NCBI RefSeq assembly: GCF_049243985.1
Contig: NC_135384.1
Span: 15,930,501 to 15,994,500 of the forward strand
Direction: 5' to 3'
DNA: 64,000 nucleotides
Source: Paroedura picta
Lineage: Eukaryota; Chordata; Lepidosauria; Squamata; Gekkonidae
The position numbers were made by a program, and so were the translations under genes. Below, piece by piece: positions 1-12,800 of the stretch. Under the pieces are notes generated by a model that was not told the origin of the DNA, did not search any database, and was given only the letters and a program-made list of their open reading frames with translations. The stretch's first letter is position 1, and each line of letters begins with the position of its first letter.

Positions 1-121
1 GAATTGTATGGATTGTTAATAACTGTCCTCCAAATTATTTTTGTTGTTGTTATTGTTAAGCTGACCATTTTTTCTGATTAATGGCAGTGAGTGAAACAGA
101 ACCTAAAGTTTCAGCATGACA

Positions 122-406
122 TGAGAGCCAGTTTGGTGCAGTGGTTAGGAGTGCGGACTTCTAATCTGGCATGCCAGGTTCGATTCTGCGCTTCCCCACA
201 TGCAACCAGCTGGGTGACCTTGGGCTCGCCACAGCACTGATAAAACTGTTCTGACCGAGCAGAAATATCAGGGCTCTCTCAGCCTCACCCACCCCACAGG
301 GTGTCTGTTGTGGGGAGAGGAAGGGAAGGCGACTGTAAGCCGCTTTGAGCCTCCTTCAGGTAGGGAAAAGCGGCATATAAGAACCAACTCTTCTTCTTCT
401 TCTTCT
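122..406 (+). mobile_element. Sauria-type tRNA-derived SINE
   Basis: A tRNA-like head with an A box (TGGTGCAGTGGTTAGGAGTG) and a B box (GGTTCGATTCTG) is followed by the body GGTGTCTGTTGTGGGGAGAG and ends in a (CTT)n tail. The same spot in the duplicated V2R-B intron 2 (near 13510) lacks it, so it inserted into intron 2 of V2R-A after the A/B duplication. Confidence 0.75.
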
Positions 407-1141
407 AATACAGTATAATAATGCATGTAAACTCCAGCAATCCCCTTTCTAGCTTTTAACAAATTTGGATCCTGAGTTGTAAACCTTAAGATATATATTT
501 TTAAATTGAAATGTATTCTCAATGAAGAAAAAAAATGTCTTTTTTCATTTGCCCTTCCATCTGATAATCACTTCCCTTCATGTCATTCAGAACCTACCCA
601 AATTTATAAACTTGACTCAGGAAGTTGATTTCAGTTCTCTAGCAGTATCCCAGAAAAACCAGACCCCTCTATCTTGGATGTTCCAAGAAGATTAAAAAAT
701 TGTTGTATTCTAGTAATGGTGGTCTTAATCTGAGGACCACAAAATATCACAGCCAAATTTGTGTGAATGCATTAATTTTTTTTGTCCATACAATTCTTCT
801 TTTATTCCATTTTTAGTAGCTTCCATAATTGAAGAACTGTTGACGGTACACATAATGCATCATATAGTAGATAGCCCAGACTGGTGAACAAATCTGATCA
901 GCACCCATGCAATGAACACAATGAAGAACAGTTAACCCACCTACCCATGATCATATTCAGCCTGAACATTCAATGCGCATTCTTTGGAACCCTTCCTAGC
1001 ATCTGTTATTTCAAGATCTGTATCGCATACAAATAAATCTTGACATTTCACTTTCCCCTTCATTTTCTATGTTATATATTTTTTTTTCTTTGCAGTCCTT
1101 GATAACAAATCAGTCAAGGTGATTAAACGACATGATCCTAC

Positions 1142-1433
1142 CTGTGGAATCTTGTAAAGACTTAAGAGAGTTGCCATGTCTGATGTGGTTTCAGAATTAT
1201 ATCCGCCAATGACACCACCCATGTTTTTTTGGGTGCCACATTTGTAGTTCGGGATGAATTCGGGTGATGAAAAGAGTAGGTCCAGGGTGATCCTGTAAAT
1301 CCATTTTGGAATTATGGTGGAGTCACGGATGTGGAATCCAAGAGTGATGTTGGGCAATAGGAGGGGGTTCTCATTGATCTCATGGATGGCAAACACCAAG
1401 GCAAGGATGTGCTGGTAGAACTTTGTTAACAGG
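1142..1433 (-). CDS. V2R-A exon 2
   Basis: This exon has 292 nt and is open throughout, with a TTCCAG acceptor and a CAG|GTAGG donor. It is very similar to V2R-B exon 2 at 14302-14593. It encodes the first lobe of the ligand-binding domain. Confidence 0.85.
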
Positions 1434-2231
1434 CTGGAATGATAATGAGTTCTTTTTTTAGAAAAGCAGTCATGTGTTTATTTATGGTGATTGCACAGCA
1501 TCAAAACATAGGTAAAACCACAGTAAGATTATTGGGTTGACAACCAAGTATCTTAACATCAACCATGGTATTCTTTACTCTGCTGGCAATATAACACAAC
1601 TTCACCACTGTAATAAGAAATAGAACTATCTTTATCTACAAATAAGATATTAACTGACAGATAATCTTTAGAAAAGCATGCTTCCATGCACAGGATCTAG
1701 ATTGGTCACAGTATTGTCTTTGAGAGAAATGGCCCATCGTATCCACTTTGCATTTCCCACAGCACAATACTGCTGGGAAACCCACGAGCAGGACATGGAG
1801 CCATCAGGCACTCCAACCCCACCTCCCCTCACATGACTGGCATTAAAAGGGATACTGGAGGGTCCTGTTAGTTACCCAGAGAAATGGCCCTTGATAGATC
1901 TCTGAATTTTCCTAACCCCCTTTTGTATGTGTAATCCAGTGAGCTTCAGTATGGTTACTGCTCTGTGAAGAATTTCTTTCATATGCCTGTTCTATGTACG
2001 CTGGTAATAAAATATTCATTCAGTGATTTTTAAGTTAGAGGAACATAGATTCCCTTACACTGGATCACATTTATAATCCTGGTCGGATTGCTGCTGAAAA
2101 GCGATGTTTTGGGAAAGACAACCAATATGAGTCACAATTCCACCGATCAGTATTTCACCTGGCTGATACCACTGATGTGGAATCCAAGGAGGATTATTTC
2201 CACGGCACTTCATACTAATTAATTTGTTCAT
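1142..2231 (-). CDS. V2R-A, vomeronasal type-2 receptor-like, partial (exons 1-2)
   Basis: This is the 5' part of a class C odorant/pheromone receptor gene. Exon 2 (1142-1433, 292 nt) encodes the start of the ligand-binding Venus-flytrap domain, with the family signature [18 protein letters not shown] and the terminal YKIPQ before a GTAGG donor. Exon 1 (2059-2231) encodes NNPPWIPHQWYQPGEILIGG, the normal V2R N-terminus, and ends in phase 2, which fits exon 2. Exons 3-6 would lie left of the window. The only in-frame start candidates sit 3-9 codons before the conserved Lys-Cys, so no signal peptide is visible in frame; the same defect is present in V2R-B. It may be a pseudogene, or its leader may lie in an exon I cannot see. 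The receptor family assignment is secure; functionality is open. Confidence 0.85.
2059..2231 (-). CDS. V2R-A exon 1 (no visible signal peptide)
   Basis: It encodes MNKLISMKC followed by the conserved HQWYQPGEILIGGIVTHIG stretch and ends at a GT|GTAAGG donor. A TGA lies upstream in frame before any hydrophobic leader. A leader-like LLIPNQLPH reading exists in another frame, interrupted by TAG. Confidence 0.65.
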
Positions 2232-3911
2232 GAGGAAGCTGGTTCGGTATCAGCAGGAACTTCAATGCTATGTTCAATCAAAAATGCCTCTCTCCACATG
2301 GACTCAGCATGGCCTCCTCCATACAATCATTGCATGTTTAAGCAGTGAAATGTTCACTGGCAGCTTTCATAATAAGCCCTTTTATGCTTTATTTCCGATT
2401 TATTTTCTGTTTCCTTCTGAAAGGTATTGGAACTTAGCCTGGAGGAAGAAGGGACTTTGCTACTGGTACTTATAGTAATCTCTGGAGGACTGTTGATAGT
2501 GATCTGGGATAATTATCTGCAGAAATAGTGAAACAAAAATATTTGGCTGATCTCAACCCAGCTTCTCTATAGGGGGTCTGGATGCTTGAATAATAACTTG
2601 AGATCACCAGATGCCCATCCTGTCCATGACATAGTCCAAACAAAAAAATCGGGCTTCCCAGAAGGGAAGTCACAATGCAAAAACAGTTAACAGCTTCTCC
2701 TCAAATACATTTTTTTAAACTTTAGAACATTTCTATACCATTTTTCAGAGAACCTATTCAAGGTAGTTTATAAAATAAAATGTAACAAAGAGAATAGAAT
2801 AATTAAAAGTCCAGAAAACACTAATTTTAAAAACGTAACATTAAAAATACCAAGCTAAGTCAAGTGTATTAAAATTGATTTTTCAAGTTAGAAGCAATCA
2901 AAATATTGTACGAGCACCCTCTTAATTAAGAGCTTGAGCAAAGACAATTTTTTCAGCCTTATGCCTAACTGAGAGCAAGGTGGGTATCAAACAAGCCTCA
3001 AAGGATAGGGCATTGGATGGGTCCAATGCCGACTCTGGGAACAACCCAGCTCACTGCTGCATTCAGGAGGATCTGAAAGTCAGAAGTAGCAAATGGAGTT
3101 TTGCCAAACCCAAACTGCATGATAACATCATGAACTGAGAAATCCTCGCCAGCTTCCCATCCTTTCTCTTTTATTATTGGAAGGCAGGGTTATCTGCTAG
3201 TGCCAAACAGAGCCCACAAATATGCTAGACTGGAAAACCTTTTAATGATTTTTAAAATTTTACCTAAAGCAAAAAATAAGACAGACAGCTCCCCTGTGAT
3301 CGTGTGACAGGTCCTGAATAATGTGGACTGAAATTATACAGAATGGCAAAACTTATCCCTTTTTTACAATTTAAAAAATTATCAGAGTGTGACTTCTTTT
3401 TTATGTTATTTTAATGATCACTTACTAAGTGGTAAACCATGATGAAAGGGTGGAGGGTATACAACAACTTCCAGCAGGATATGTAGTAAAAAGAATGTGA
3501 GAAGTACTTCACTGTATGTATGTTCAGTATGTTCAGTATGTTAAAAATAACCTGCCAGGCAGTGTTTACCCACATTTTACTAAATGTATATATTTTGGAC
3601 GTAAAAGCCTTAGGGGAGATAAATTATAGGAATGCACTTTCTCTTTATTTCTCATAAATGGGTACGTGTGAGCACATACACACACAAACGCACATACACA
3701 CACATACAATCCCCAATTGCTCTTTTACATTAGAAACTTACAAGAAAGGATTCGAATGTATATATTTTTTTTGTTTGAAAACTAAACTCAACTAAACTAA
3801 TGAATGTCAGGAAATGATTCATGGGTTTTATTCTCAGCACAAAATAAGAATGCCCTAGTTGTGTAAGATAAAAATACAACAGGAGAACATACAGGTGGCT
3901 GATTAAATAAT
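2232..3911. repeat. Intergenic module between V2R-A and V2R-B, copied at 16.3-18.1 kb
   Basis: This 1.7-kb stretch is the 5' flank of V2R-A and the 3' flank of V2R-B. It has no convincing gene. Most of it aligns by eye to 16299-18040 upstream of V2R-B, and its left-hand third also resembles 18195-19565. It includes a short CA-rich tract near 3670-3710. About 540 bp (roughly 2838-3375) is present here but missing from the 17-kb copy. Confidence 0.7.
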
Positions 3912-4813
3912 TTAATCCATTTTCCTTTTCAGTTGTTCTCTTCTGTTGAGTTCAGGCCTTAGGAGAATGATGTAGCATTTAGGGAAAAAGATACAGCCTA
4001 GAAGGCAGGCACTGGAAGCTAAGATAGAGAAGATCTCCACAGCTACCATCTCTTTTCCTTTAGTGCTCAGGTAGGTTGGGACAAAGGACAGCCAAACACT
4101 GCAAAAGACCAACATGCTGAAGGTGATGAACTTGGCTTCATTAAAGCAGTCAGGCAAGTTTCTGGCTAGGAAAGCCACAATGAAGCATACAGTGGCAAGA
4201 AATCCCATGTAACCCAAGGCACAGTAAAACATGGTGACTGACCCTTCATTGCATTGTACTATAATTTCTCTACTGAGTGAATGTGTGTCCATATCTGGGA
4301 AAGGAGGAGAAGAACCAAGCCAAACAGCACAAATGCAAACCTGAACCAAGGCGCAAGAAATAATAATATAATATGCCAATTGTTTTCCAACCCATTTTCG
4401 AAAAAGATTGCCTGGCTTGGAGGCCATAAATGCCACAACAACAGTCACTGTTTTGGCCAGCACAGAAGAAACAGCAAAACAGAATATCGTGGTAAAAGTC
4501 ATTTGTCGGAGGAGGCAGGTCACCTTGTTAGGCCTTCCAAAGAAGAGCAAGGAGCAGAGGAAGCAAAGGAAAAGAGAGATGAGCAGAATGTAGGTGAGGT
4601 TCCGGTTGTTGGCTTTAACAATGGGAGTGTTCTGGTGCTTAATGAAGGTCATGAACACCAGGGCTGTTATCAGTGAGAAGGAAAGAGATGTAAAGGCCAG
4701 AATAATGCCCATAGGTTCAGAAAATGAAAGGAAGATTGCAGTCTTGGGAAGGCACTGGTCTCGTCCCTGGTTTGGATAATGACCTTCAGAGCAAGTGATG
4801 CAATGGTCCATGT
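3912..4813 (-). CDS. V2R-B exon 6 (seven-transmembrane domain)
   Basis: The acceptor is TTTTCAG|ACATGG. The exon encodes [13 protein letters not shown], seven hydrophobic helices, the intracellular loop [12 protein letters not shown] and the C-terminus [10 protein letters not shown] before a stop. No interruption is visible. Confidence 0.95.
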
Positions 4814-6711
4814 CTGAAAACAAAAATAACTTAGCCAATTTCATCATCAAAAAAGATAAATATTTGTATGATAGCAGTTACCATCAACTGAACCATCAAC
4901 TCATTAGGAAAACATTTTGATAATCATTTCCTATCATTGAAAGAAGCCATGCCCCCATTTGCAGCTTCCGGGATAAACTAAGGTGAGAGCACGAAGCCTA
5001 TTGTGGTTAAAGAAATTTTGTCATTCCTGTTGATAAATTTTAATCACCTTTCCTAAAAGAGAACTACGCCACAGTGCCTTCAGGGCATTTTGTTTTATTT
5101 ATGACCCACATTCTAGATTTTGGCCATTTACCAAATGTCATCATTTTGGTCTTCTGGTAGTTAATTTCAAGATGTTCTTTTTCACAGTATATGGCAAGTT
5201 TTTAAAGTATTCACCTAATCCCTGTGGGGGTTCTCAAAAGAAGAACTACATCATTGGCATACAGCAGTATAGGGATTGGCCAACCAGCTAATATTGGGGG
5301 ATGCAAATCAAGATCTTGAAAGCCTACGTAGCCAATTTGATCATCAAAAAAGGAGAAATATTTGTGCAATAGTAGTTACCTTCAACTGTACCATCAATTC
5401 ATTATGAAAACAGTTTGATAATTCTGTCCTATCTTTGAAAGAAGCCATGCCCACATTTGCACCTTCTAGGATAAACTGAGATAAGAGCATGAAGCCTATT
5501 GTGGTTAAAGAACTTTTGTTGTGCCCGTTGATAAGTCTTACTCTCCTTTCCTGAAAGAGAACTAAGCTGGTTTCAGGGCATTCTGTTTCATTTATAAGTG
5601 AACATTTGTAACTTCACAAAATCTCTGGAAATAAATAGAGAAATGCACATGAATGTTCAACACAAGTGGAAAGTTACGAAAAAAATCCCAGCTTCAATTA
5701 TATGCTAATGTAATCTGATCTTGCAGAAACTGGGGGGGGGGAGAGTTGAATTCTTAGTGTATAATTCCATGAAAATGTCAACCCAATGTCCTGCAGCAGT
5801 GAGAAATGCTAACACTATCCTGGGGAGCATTAGAAAAGGGACTGAAAATAAAGCAGCCAATGTTTTAATGTCCCTATGTAGTTCTGTCGTGTGACTTCAT
5901 TTGAGCCACTCTGTACAGTTCTGGTCACCATATCTAAAAATAGACATCAGAGATATAGGGAGAGAACAGAAAAGGGTTGACAGACTTCTCTAATAAGGAA
6001 AGGCTGAAGAGTCTAGGCTTTTTCAGTTTAGAAGAGAGATGACTAGAGGGAAAGACAATTAGAAAACAATTGAAGGGATAGAGAGCACAGACAGAATAAC
6101 TTTGTCTCCATTATAAAAACTACTGGAATTTAAGGGCCTTTGAGGAAACTGACTCGACGCAGATAGACGGAAATACTTCTTTACAAACCATATAATTAAA
6201 AACTTGGAATTTTCTGCTTGTTGATATAGATACAAGGCAGTGTTAAAATGGAACCAGACAGATTAATGGAAGATAGACTGTTAATGGCTGATAAGAATGT
6301 TGCCTAAAGGGAACCTCCACATTCCGAGGCAATAAACCTCTGAATATCAGTGCCAGGAGTCAACATCAGGGGAAGGCTTTGGCCTCTATGAAATGGTGAC
6401 TCCTAGTGAGAAAGAATGCTGGATGTAATGGACCACTGGTCTGATCCAGAAGGACCCAACTTCTTTTATGTATTCTTGAACTATAATAACAAAACAGCAC
6501 ATTATTTTTTAATGTTTCCTCACAGTGCAAATATTTACATCCGAACCCGTCAAATGAAAACACTTTAATGAAGAAAAGAGCTGAGGTTTTTTACCCTGCT
6601 TCTCACTACCTGAAAGAGAAGAATGTATGGGTTAAATGAAATGTTTACTCTGTTTAGCTGATAACCGTGATAGATGTGTGCTTGTTTGAACTAATCTACT
6701 GTATTGAACAA

Positions 6712-6800
<89 letters not shown>

Positions 6801-9800
6801 TTATACCCTGCCTCCCCCCGAAGGCTCGAGGCGGCTTACATAAACCCGTCCCCTAAAACCATAAAATGACAATAAAAACCAATGATTTACAATAATTATA
6901 ACAGCGATGGCGTAGCCTACTCATTTGCTCTTCGCATCCTCATCTACGGCGGGGGGTGACGCTCTCTACCGCCAGTTTGTGAGGGGGGGGCTGATTTTCT
7001 TTCCGCCCGGCCTCAGTTATAAGCCTGGCGGAAGAGCTACGTCTTACAGGCCCTGCGGAATGCTGGTGATTCCCGCAGGGCCCTCAGCTCTTCCGGGAGC
7101 TCATTCCACCAGGTTGGGGCCAGGACCGAAAAGGCCCTGGCCCTAGTTGAGGCCAGGCGGGCTTCCTTGGGGCCGAGAACGACCAGTAGGTTAGCCCCCG
7201 CAGAGCGTAAAGCCCTGCGGGGGATATAGGGCAAAAGGCGGTCCCTCATATATGCTGGGCCTAGACCACGGATGGCCTTGAAGGTCAAAACCAAAACCTT
7301 GAACCAGATCCGGAAGGCGACCGGTAACCAATGCAGCTGCCTCAGAACTGGCTGGATGTGAGCCCTCCATGGTGTAGCTGTGAGGACTCTAGCAGCCGCA
7401 TTTTGGACGAGTTGCAGTTTCCGGATCAAGCCCAGAGGCAGGCCGGTGTACAGCGAGTTACAGAAATGTAGTCTAGAGGTGACCGTCGCATGGATCACTG
7501 TGGCCAGGTGTTCGGAGGACAGATAGGGCGCTAGTAGCCGAGCCTGGCGAAGATGGAAAAATGCCCGGCTAGCTACCTGTTTAACCTGTGCCTTGAGTGT
7601 TAGTGAGGCATCGATGGTCACCCCTAAATTCCTGGCCTGAGATGCGATATTAAGTTGCGTCCCGGCCAGAAAGGGTAAGCGCGCTTCCTGATCTGCCCCC
7701 CTACGGCCCAACCACAGAACCTCCGTCTTGGAGGGGTTGAGTTTCAGGCGACTCTGCTAGAGCCATCCAGCTACGGCTTCCAAACATCTGGCAAATGGAT
7801 CTGGGGGGGAGTCTGGGTGGCCATCCATGAGGAGAAAGAGCTGGGTGTCATCAGCGTACTGGTGGCAACCCAGCCCATAGCTCCGTACCAGTTGAGCCAG
7901 AGGGTGCATAAAGATGTTAAATAATGTAGGAGAGAGCACCGAGCCCTGTGGGACCCCATAAGGGAGCCGGTAAGGGCCCGATACTTCCTCTCCCACCGCT
8001 ACCCTCTGTGTCCGATTTTGGAGGAAGGAGCGTATCCAGTGTAACGCTGTACCCCTTATCCCCGTACCGGCGAGGCGGCTCGCTAGCAGCTCATGATCGA
8101 CCACGTCAAACGCAGCCGACAGATCTAAAAGAACTAGCACAGCAGAGCCACCTCGGTCAAGCTGGCGACGGAGGTCATCCAACAAGGAGACCAACACAGT
8201 CTCCACCCCATGACCAGGGCGGAAGCCAGACTGGTATGGATCGAGTGCCGAAGTATCTTCCAGGAACGCTAGGAGCTGGTCCGCCGCAGCCCTTTCCACC
8301 ACTTTACCCAGGAACGCTAGATGCGCTACTGGGCGGTAGCTTGCAGGGTCATGTGGGTCCAGGGATGGCTTCTTGAGGAGAGGGCACACCATCGCCTCCT
8401 TCAGCACCTCAGGAAACTCCCCCAACTGGAGAGAGCAGTTAACAATATCCCTGAGCTGCTCACCTATCCGTCCATCCGTCCCTTAAGGAGCCAAGACGGA
8501 CAGGGATCAAGGGGGCAGGTGGTTGCCTTCATCCTCCCCAGCAACCCGTCCACTTCGGATAAAGAGAGCCGCCTGAAGCCATCAAACGTTACCTCCAAAG
8601 GCGGCCAACGGGCCTCTAGTTCGTTAACTGTATTAACTGTAGCTGGAAGGGAGTGGCGGAGCGACAAGACTTTATCCGCGAAATGGCTCGCAAATGCCTC
8701 ACAGCTGATGGTCAAATTCCTACTATTCTGGCGCCCATCTTCCAGGGCAGTAAGAGATCTAACAACCCTAAATAGTTGAGCTGGGCGAGAGCTAGCGGAT
8801 GCAATTTCCGCGGCAAAGAATTCACGTTTAGCCGCTTTCACTGCCATCTCATACGCCCTCATAAACGTGCAATGAGATGTTCTTGTAGCCTCGTCACGGG
8901 CCTTCCGCCACACTCGCTCTAGTCGTCTCAATTCCCTCTTCTTCTCCCAGAGCTCCCCAGTATACCAGGGTGCCCGTTTGAGTCAAGGGCAGAGAAGATG
9001 TCTAGGAGCAATCTCGTCTATGGCAGCCGACAGGCGGGACTGCCAGTCCTCCACCATGGCCGCTAACGAGATGCTGGGAGGTTTCGGGTCCCACAGAGCA
9101 TTCTGGAAACCAATTGGATCCATGAGTCTCCTTGGGCAGGCAAAAATGCGCCCGCCGCCCAACTGGGGAGGGGGTGGGGTCTTGATCCGAGCCCGCAGGG
9201 CATAATTGTCTGACCATGGTACGGCCAAAGCTGTATCCAGAACCACCTCTATCCCTGCCCCAAAGATCAGGTCGAGGGTGTGGCCGGCCTGATGGGTGGG
9301 CCCAGCAACAAATTGCGAGAGCCCCAGCGTCGCCATGGCCGAAACTAGGTCCGAGCCAAGTCCTGGGGGCAGCGCGTCCGCATGGACATTGAAGTCCCCC
9401 AAGATTATAAGCCTGGGGTACTGCAAGGCCCAGGCGGCTGCCGCCTCCAGCAGGCTCGGCAGGACATCTGGTTGGGCGTTGGGCGGACGGTATACCAACC
9501 AGATGGCCAAACTCTCGACCGAGTCCAACCCAATACCGACGCACTCCACTCCCCTGATGTCTGGGGCCGGGAGAGCCCTGTAGGAGAAATCCTCCCGGAC
9601 CAAGATTGCCACAACCCTCCCCTCCTATGGACCCGGGATTGGTGCAGGACCGCAAACCCTGGGGGGGCAAGTTCCTTTAAGGCGACTGTTTCGCCACCCC
9701 TCGCCCAGGTCTCAGTCACGCACGCAGGGTCGGCCCCAGACTCCGCGAAAAATTGTTGCAGAGTTGAGGCCTTGCTGTTGATTGACCTTGCATTGCACAG

Positions 9801-12800
9801 GACCAAGACCGGGTCCACCCTTATGACTTTGATGTTTTGATGGCCTAGTGCAATAAAGTTCAATACTGAAGGATTCCCAAGCAGCTTATAAACACATTTC
9901 TCTTCCTCTCCCCACAACACACACCCTGGGCAGTAGGTGGGGCTGAGAGAAATCTAAGAGGATGACTCAGTGAGAACAGCTCAAAGGGAACTGTGACTAA
10001 TCCAAGATAACCCAGATGACTGCATGTAGTGGTGTAGGAAATCAAACCCAGTTCTTCAGATTACAGTCTGCCATTCTTTTAGCTACAACAAGTTGAGATT
10101 GGGCATCGTTAATAGGGACGTTCATTATGTGAGCAGCTCCTACCCTCTTTGTCTGAGATTTTCCCTTCTGGACACAGATCACAATCGTAGCAGCAGAATT
10201 TCTCCCCTTCCCTCTTTATCCTGCTGTAGCCAGGCATGCAGTTATCATTACACCGAGAGAAAGGAGGCACCTGTCCTTGAAGAAAGTAAAAATTGAGAAC
10301 TGAGAAAAAAATGCGAGCATTTTTCTTCAGAATTAAAATCTCATGGTAATGGAAGTGTGATATGTGCAATCTCAAGGATGGCTTCTTGTGCGTGAGACGA
10401 AGGCATATTCACCAAAGACGAGTGGAACCATCAGTGGTTGAAATGTGCTATGCTTGTTGAGTGCAGTGATAATATAATTGGGAGAGGATTTAGAAAATAT
10501 CATGGATTAAAACATTCATGGAACCCATTTGCTCCCCTTCAATGTCTACCTACCCATTTTATTTAAACACAAAGAGTGGTGCATTTGTTTTTGGAGACAC
10601 TGAGATGTTTTCCCACCTGTGGATGGTTTCTGTTCCATTGAATCCTGTCCTCATGGATGATTACTCTTTTACTAAGAGAAACCTGAGGCTCCAGCCTCCC
10701 GATCTTCACTCTGACATAGGAGTTATTTGGAAAAGTGACCAAGTTGGTAATATCAAATCCACCTTCCAATTCTCCATGTTCATTGAAGGCCACTTCCTCT
10801 CCAGCAGTGTTGTTGAAAGCAATTCTCTGAAGAAGGGAGTGGAGCTTGGGGGAAAGAGAGAAAGTATGCTGGAATCCATGTTACAAACCACAATGCGCTA
10901 GTCAGTTCCTTCCAATAAATATTTAATTATTAAAATGTATTAAAAATTAACTGCCACGTATTTGGGAGACCCTTCCAGGCCATCAACAAACCCCAGGGTT
11001 TCTTGTACCCATGCATAAAAAAGAGAATCTGAATGACTCAGCCAATTATCTGTATCCGCTCCCACGGTATTAAATAAAAGGGTAAGGGCAATGTGGGAGG
11101 AGAAAGGGTGGGCTCTGTCTGGAATAAAAACTCGGAGGGCCCAATCAGCTGGCAAAATGGAAAGACAGAGTCTGGGGAGGGGAAAGAAATCAACAGGAAA
11201 ATCCAGTCCACCTTCTGAAGCCATCGTTGGCCCTGGTCAGCACTAGGATGGGCGACCATCTAGGAAGTCCAGGGTCACTATGACCTAGAGGCAGCAAGTC
11301 GCAAGCCACCTTGTCATATTTCTCACTGGTAAAATGGAACCACAGCAGGAAGTGGCAGATTTCTGTCTCCCTTTCATTGAAAAGACAGACATTCTGGCCT
11401 CTATAATCCGCATTAAAAATCCTGTTTGAACTAGGTGAACCAAAATTTAAGGGGGGAGGGGAATTGCAGGTAACTTTCTTCCCTGGAGGAGTCAATAACT
11501 AAGCCTAGAAGGGCAATGTGGCAATGGAGTCTCCATTCAAGTTCAGGGGCAGAGAATACTGTTTATAGCTATGACTGGATGATGGTGACAAAATCCAGAT
11601 AATAGGAAAATTCAGTAATGGGGCAGGAGATCCATGACAGCTAAGTAAATTTCTTACATGCAGAAGGACATGAAAAACCATTTACAAATCTCATTCCCCC
11701 ACTCTTAAAAACAGATTGACATATAACCAGGGCAGGGAACCCCCCCACCCACCCAAGTGAAGAGTAATTACCTTCCAAGGCTGTACATTCAGTGAAGACT
11801 GGCTGCCTTGATTATCCATTGCTCTGTTCTTGTTTCTGGATGAGTCAAAGATGTGTAGGGCATGTGCAACGGCATAGACAGCATTATATATGCTGTAGCT
11901 ATGGTCGGTCATGCTCATTTCAAAAAAGGGTGCTGGGACAGTCTCCAGTCTTTCCTCTTCAGTGCATGTTTTACTAGACCCTTCTGGGTTAACAAAACTT
12001 GGTAGTGCACAGTCAAACACTTGCTCCCAAAAGTCTTTGATAAAACCATCCCCCTTGGCCGAGGAAGGTTTTAACAACTGAAGAAATCTATGGAAGCCTT
12101 GGGGGTCCTTTGAATGGATTGAGAAGGAAAGAGCACCATGGAATATTTGTATATCAAATGCCTTGTGAAAAAGAAGGAATGCAAAATCAACCTGGGCTGT
12201 TACAATCCACACCTTTCCCACACATGCAGTCTTGTTTAGATTGATTAGAATTGTGGGCACATAGATAACGGTTGCCAGCCACGCAATTGTCCCACTTTCT
12301 CCATATACAACAATTGCTTTTGCCTTGCTGTCCAAGAAATTTCCAATACTATTGTCAAGAAAATTGTTCAGAAAATATAAGTCATCCCCCCAAACTTGTC
12401 TGCTTGACTTTTCTGTGAAGGCTGCACAGATTCCATTCCTGGAAAGCATTGGCTCCAACGTCTGCAAGAAATGATCTCCCCTTTCATCATCCACAGTGAT
12501 GAGGCCAACCCACTTCCACCTGAAATGCAGAAGTACCTGGATGATTCCTTCATACTGAAGGTCTTCCTTAGGGAACATGCGGTAAAAGGAAGGACGACCA
12601 GTTGGGTCATCCACATTTGATTCAAAGGAGCCAAAGGACAACTAAGAAGGAAATAATCATGTTTCAGATGGATAATAGGAATACTTGGGTCCACTCATCA
12701 CCTACTTTGAAAAGTATTTAAAAGATACCACAGATCTTGAATCTATATTTTTCCCAACATAAATGGCATGAAGAACAACTCATATATCCAAAATGTTGCA

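Noticed and set aside
122-200. A functional tRNA gene at the SINE head
   Set aside because: A and B boxes are present but the cloverleaf is not maintained and the SINE body and tail follow directly. The same holds for the heads at 46162, 51057 and 62151.
4281-4676. Plus-strand open frames over V2R-B exon 6 (and similar ones over C, D and E exon 6)
   Set aside because: They are antisense shadows of the conserved transmembrane exon and recur with it in every paralog.
7037-9920. Host gene with endonuclease and reverse transcriptase domains
   Set aside because: The domain order, 3' tail, copy number and frame breaks identify a dead L2 LINE.
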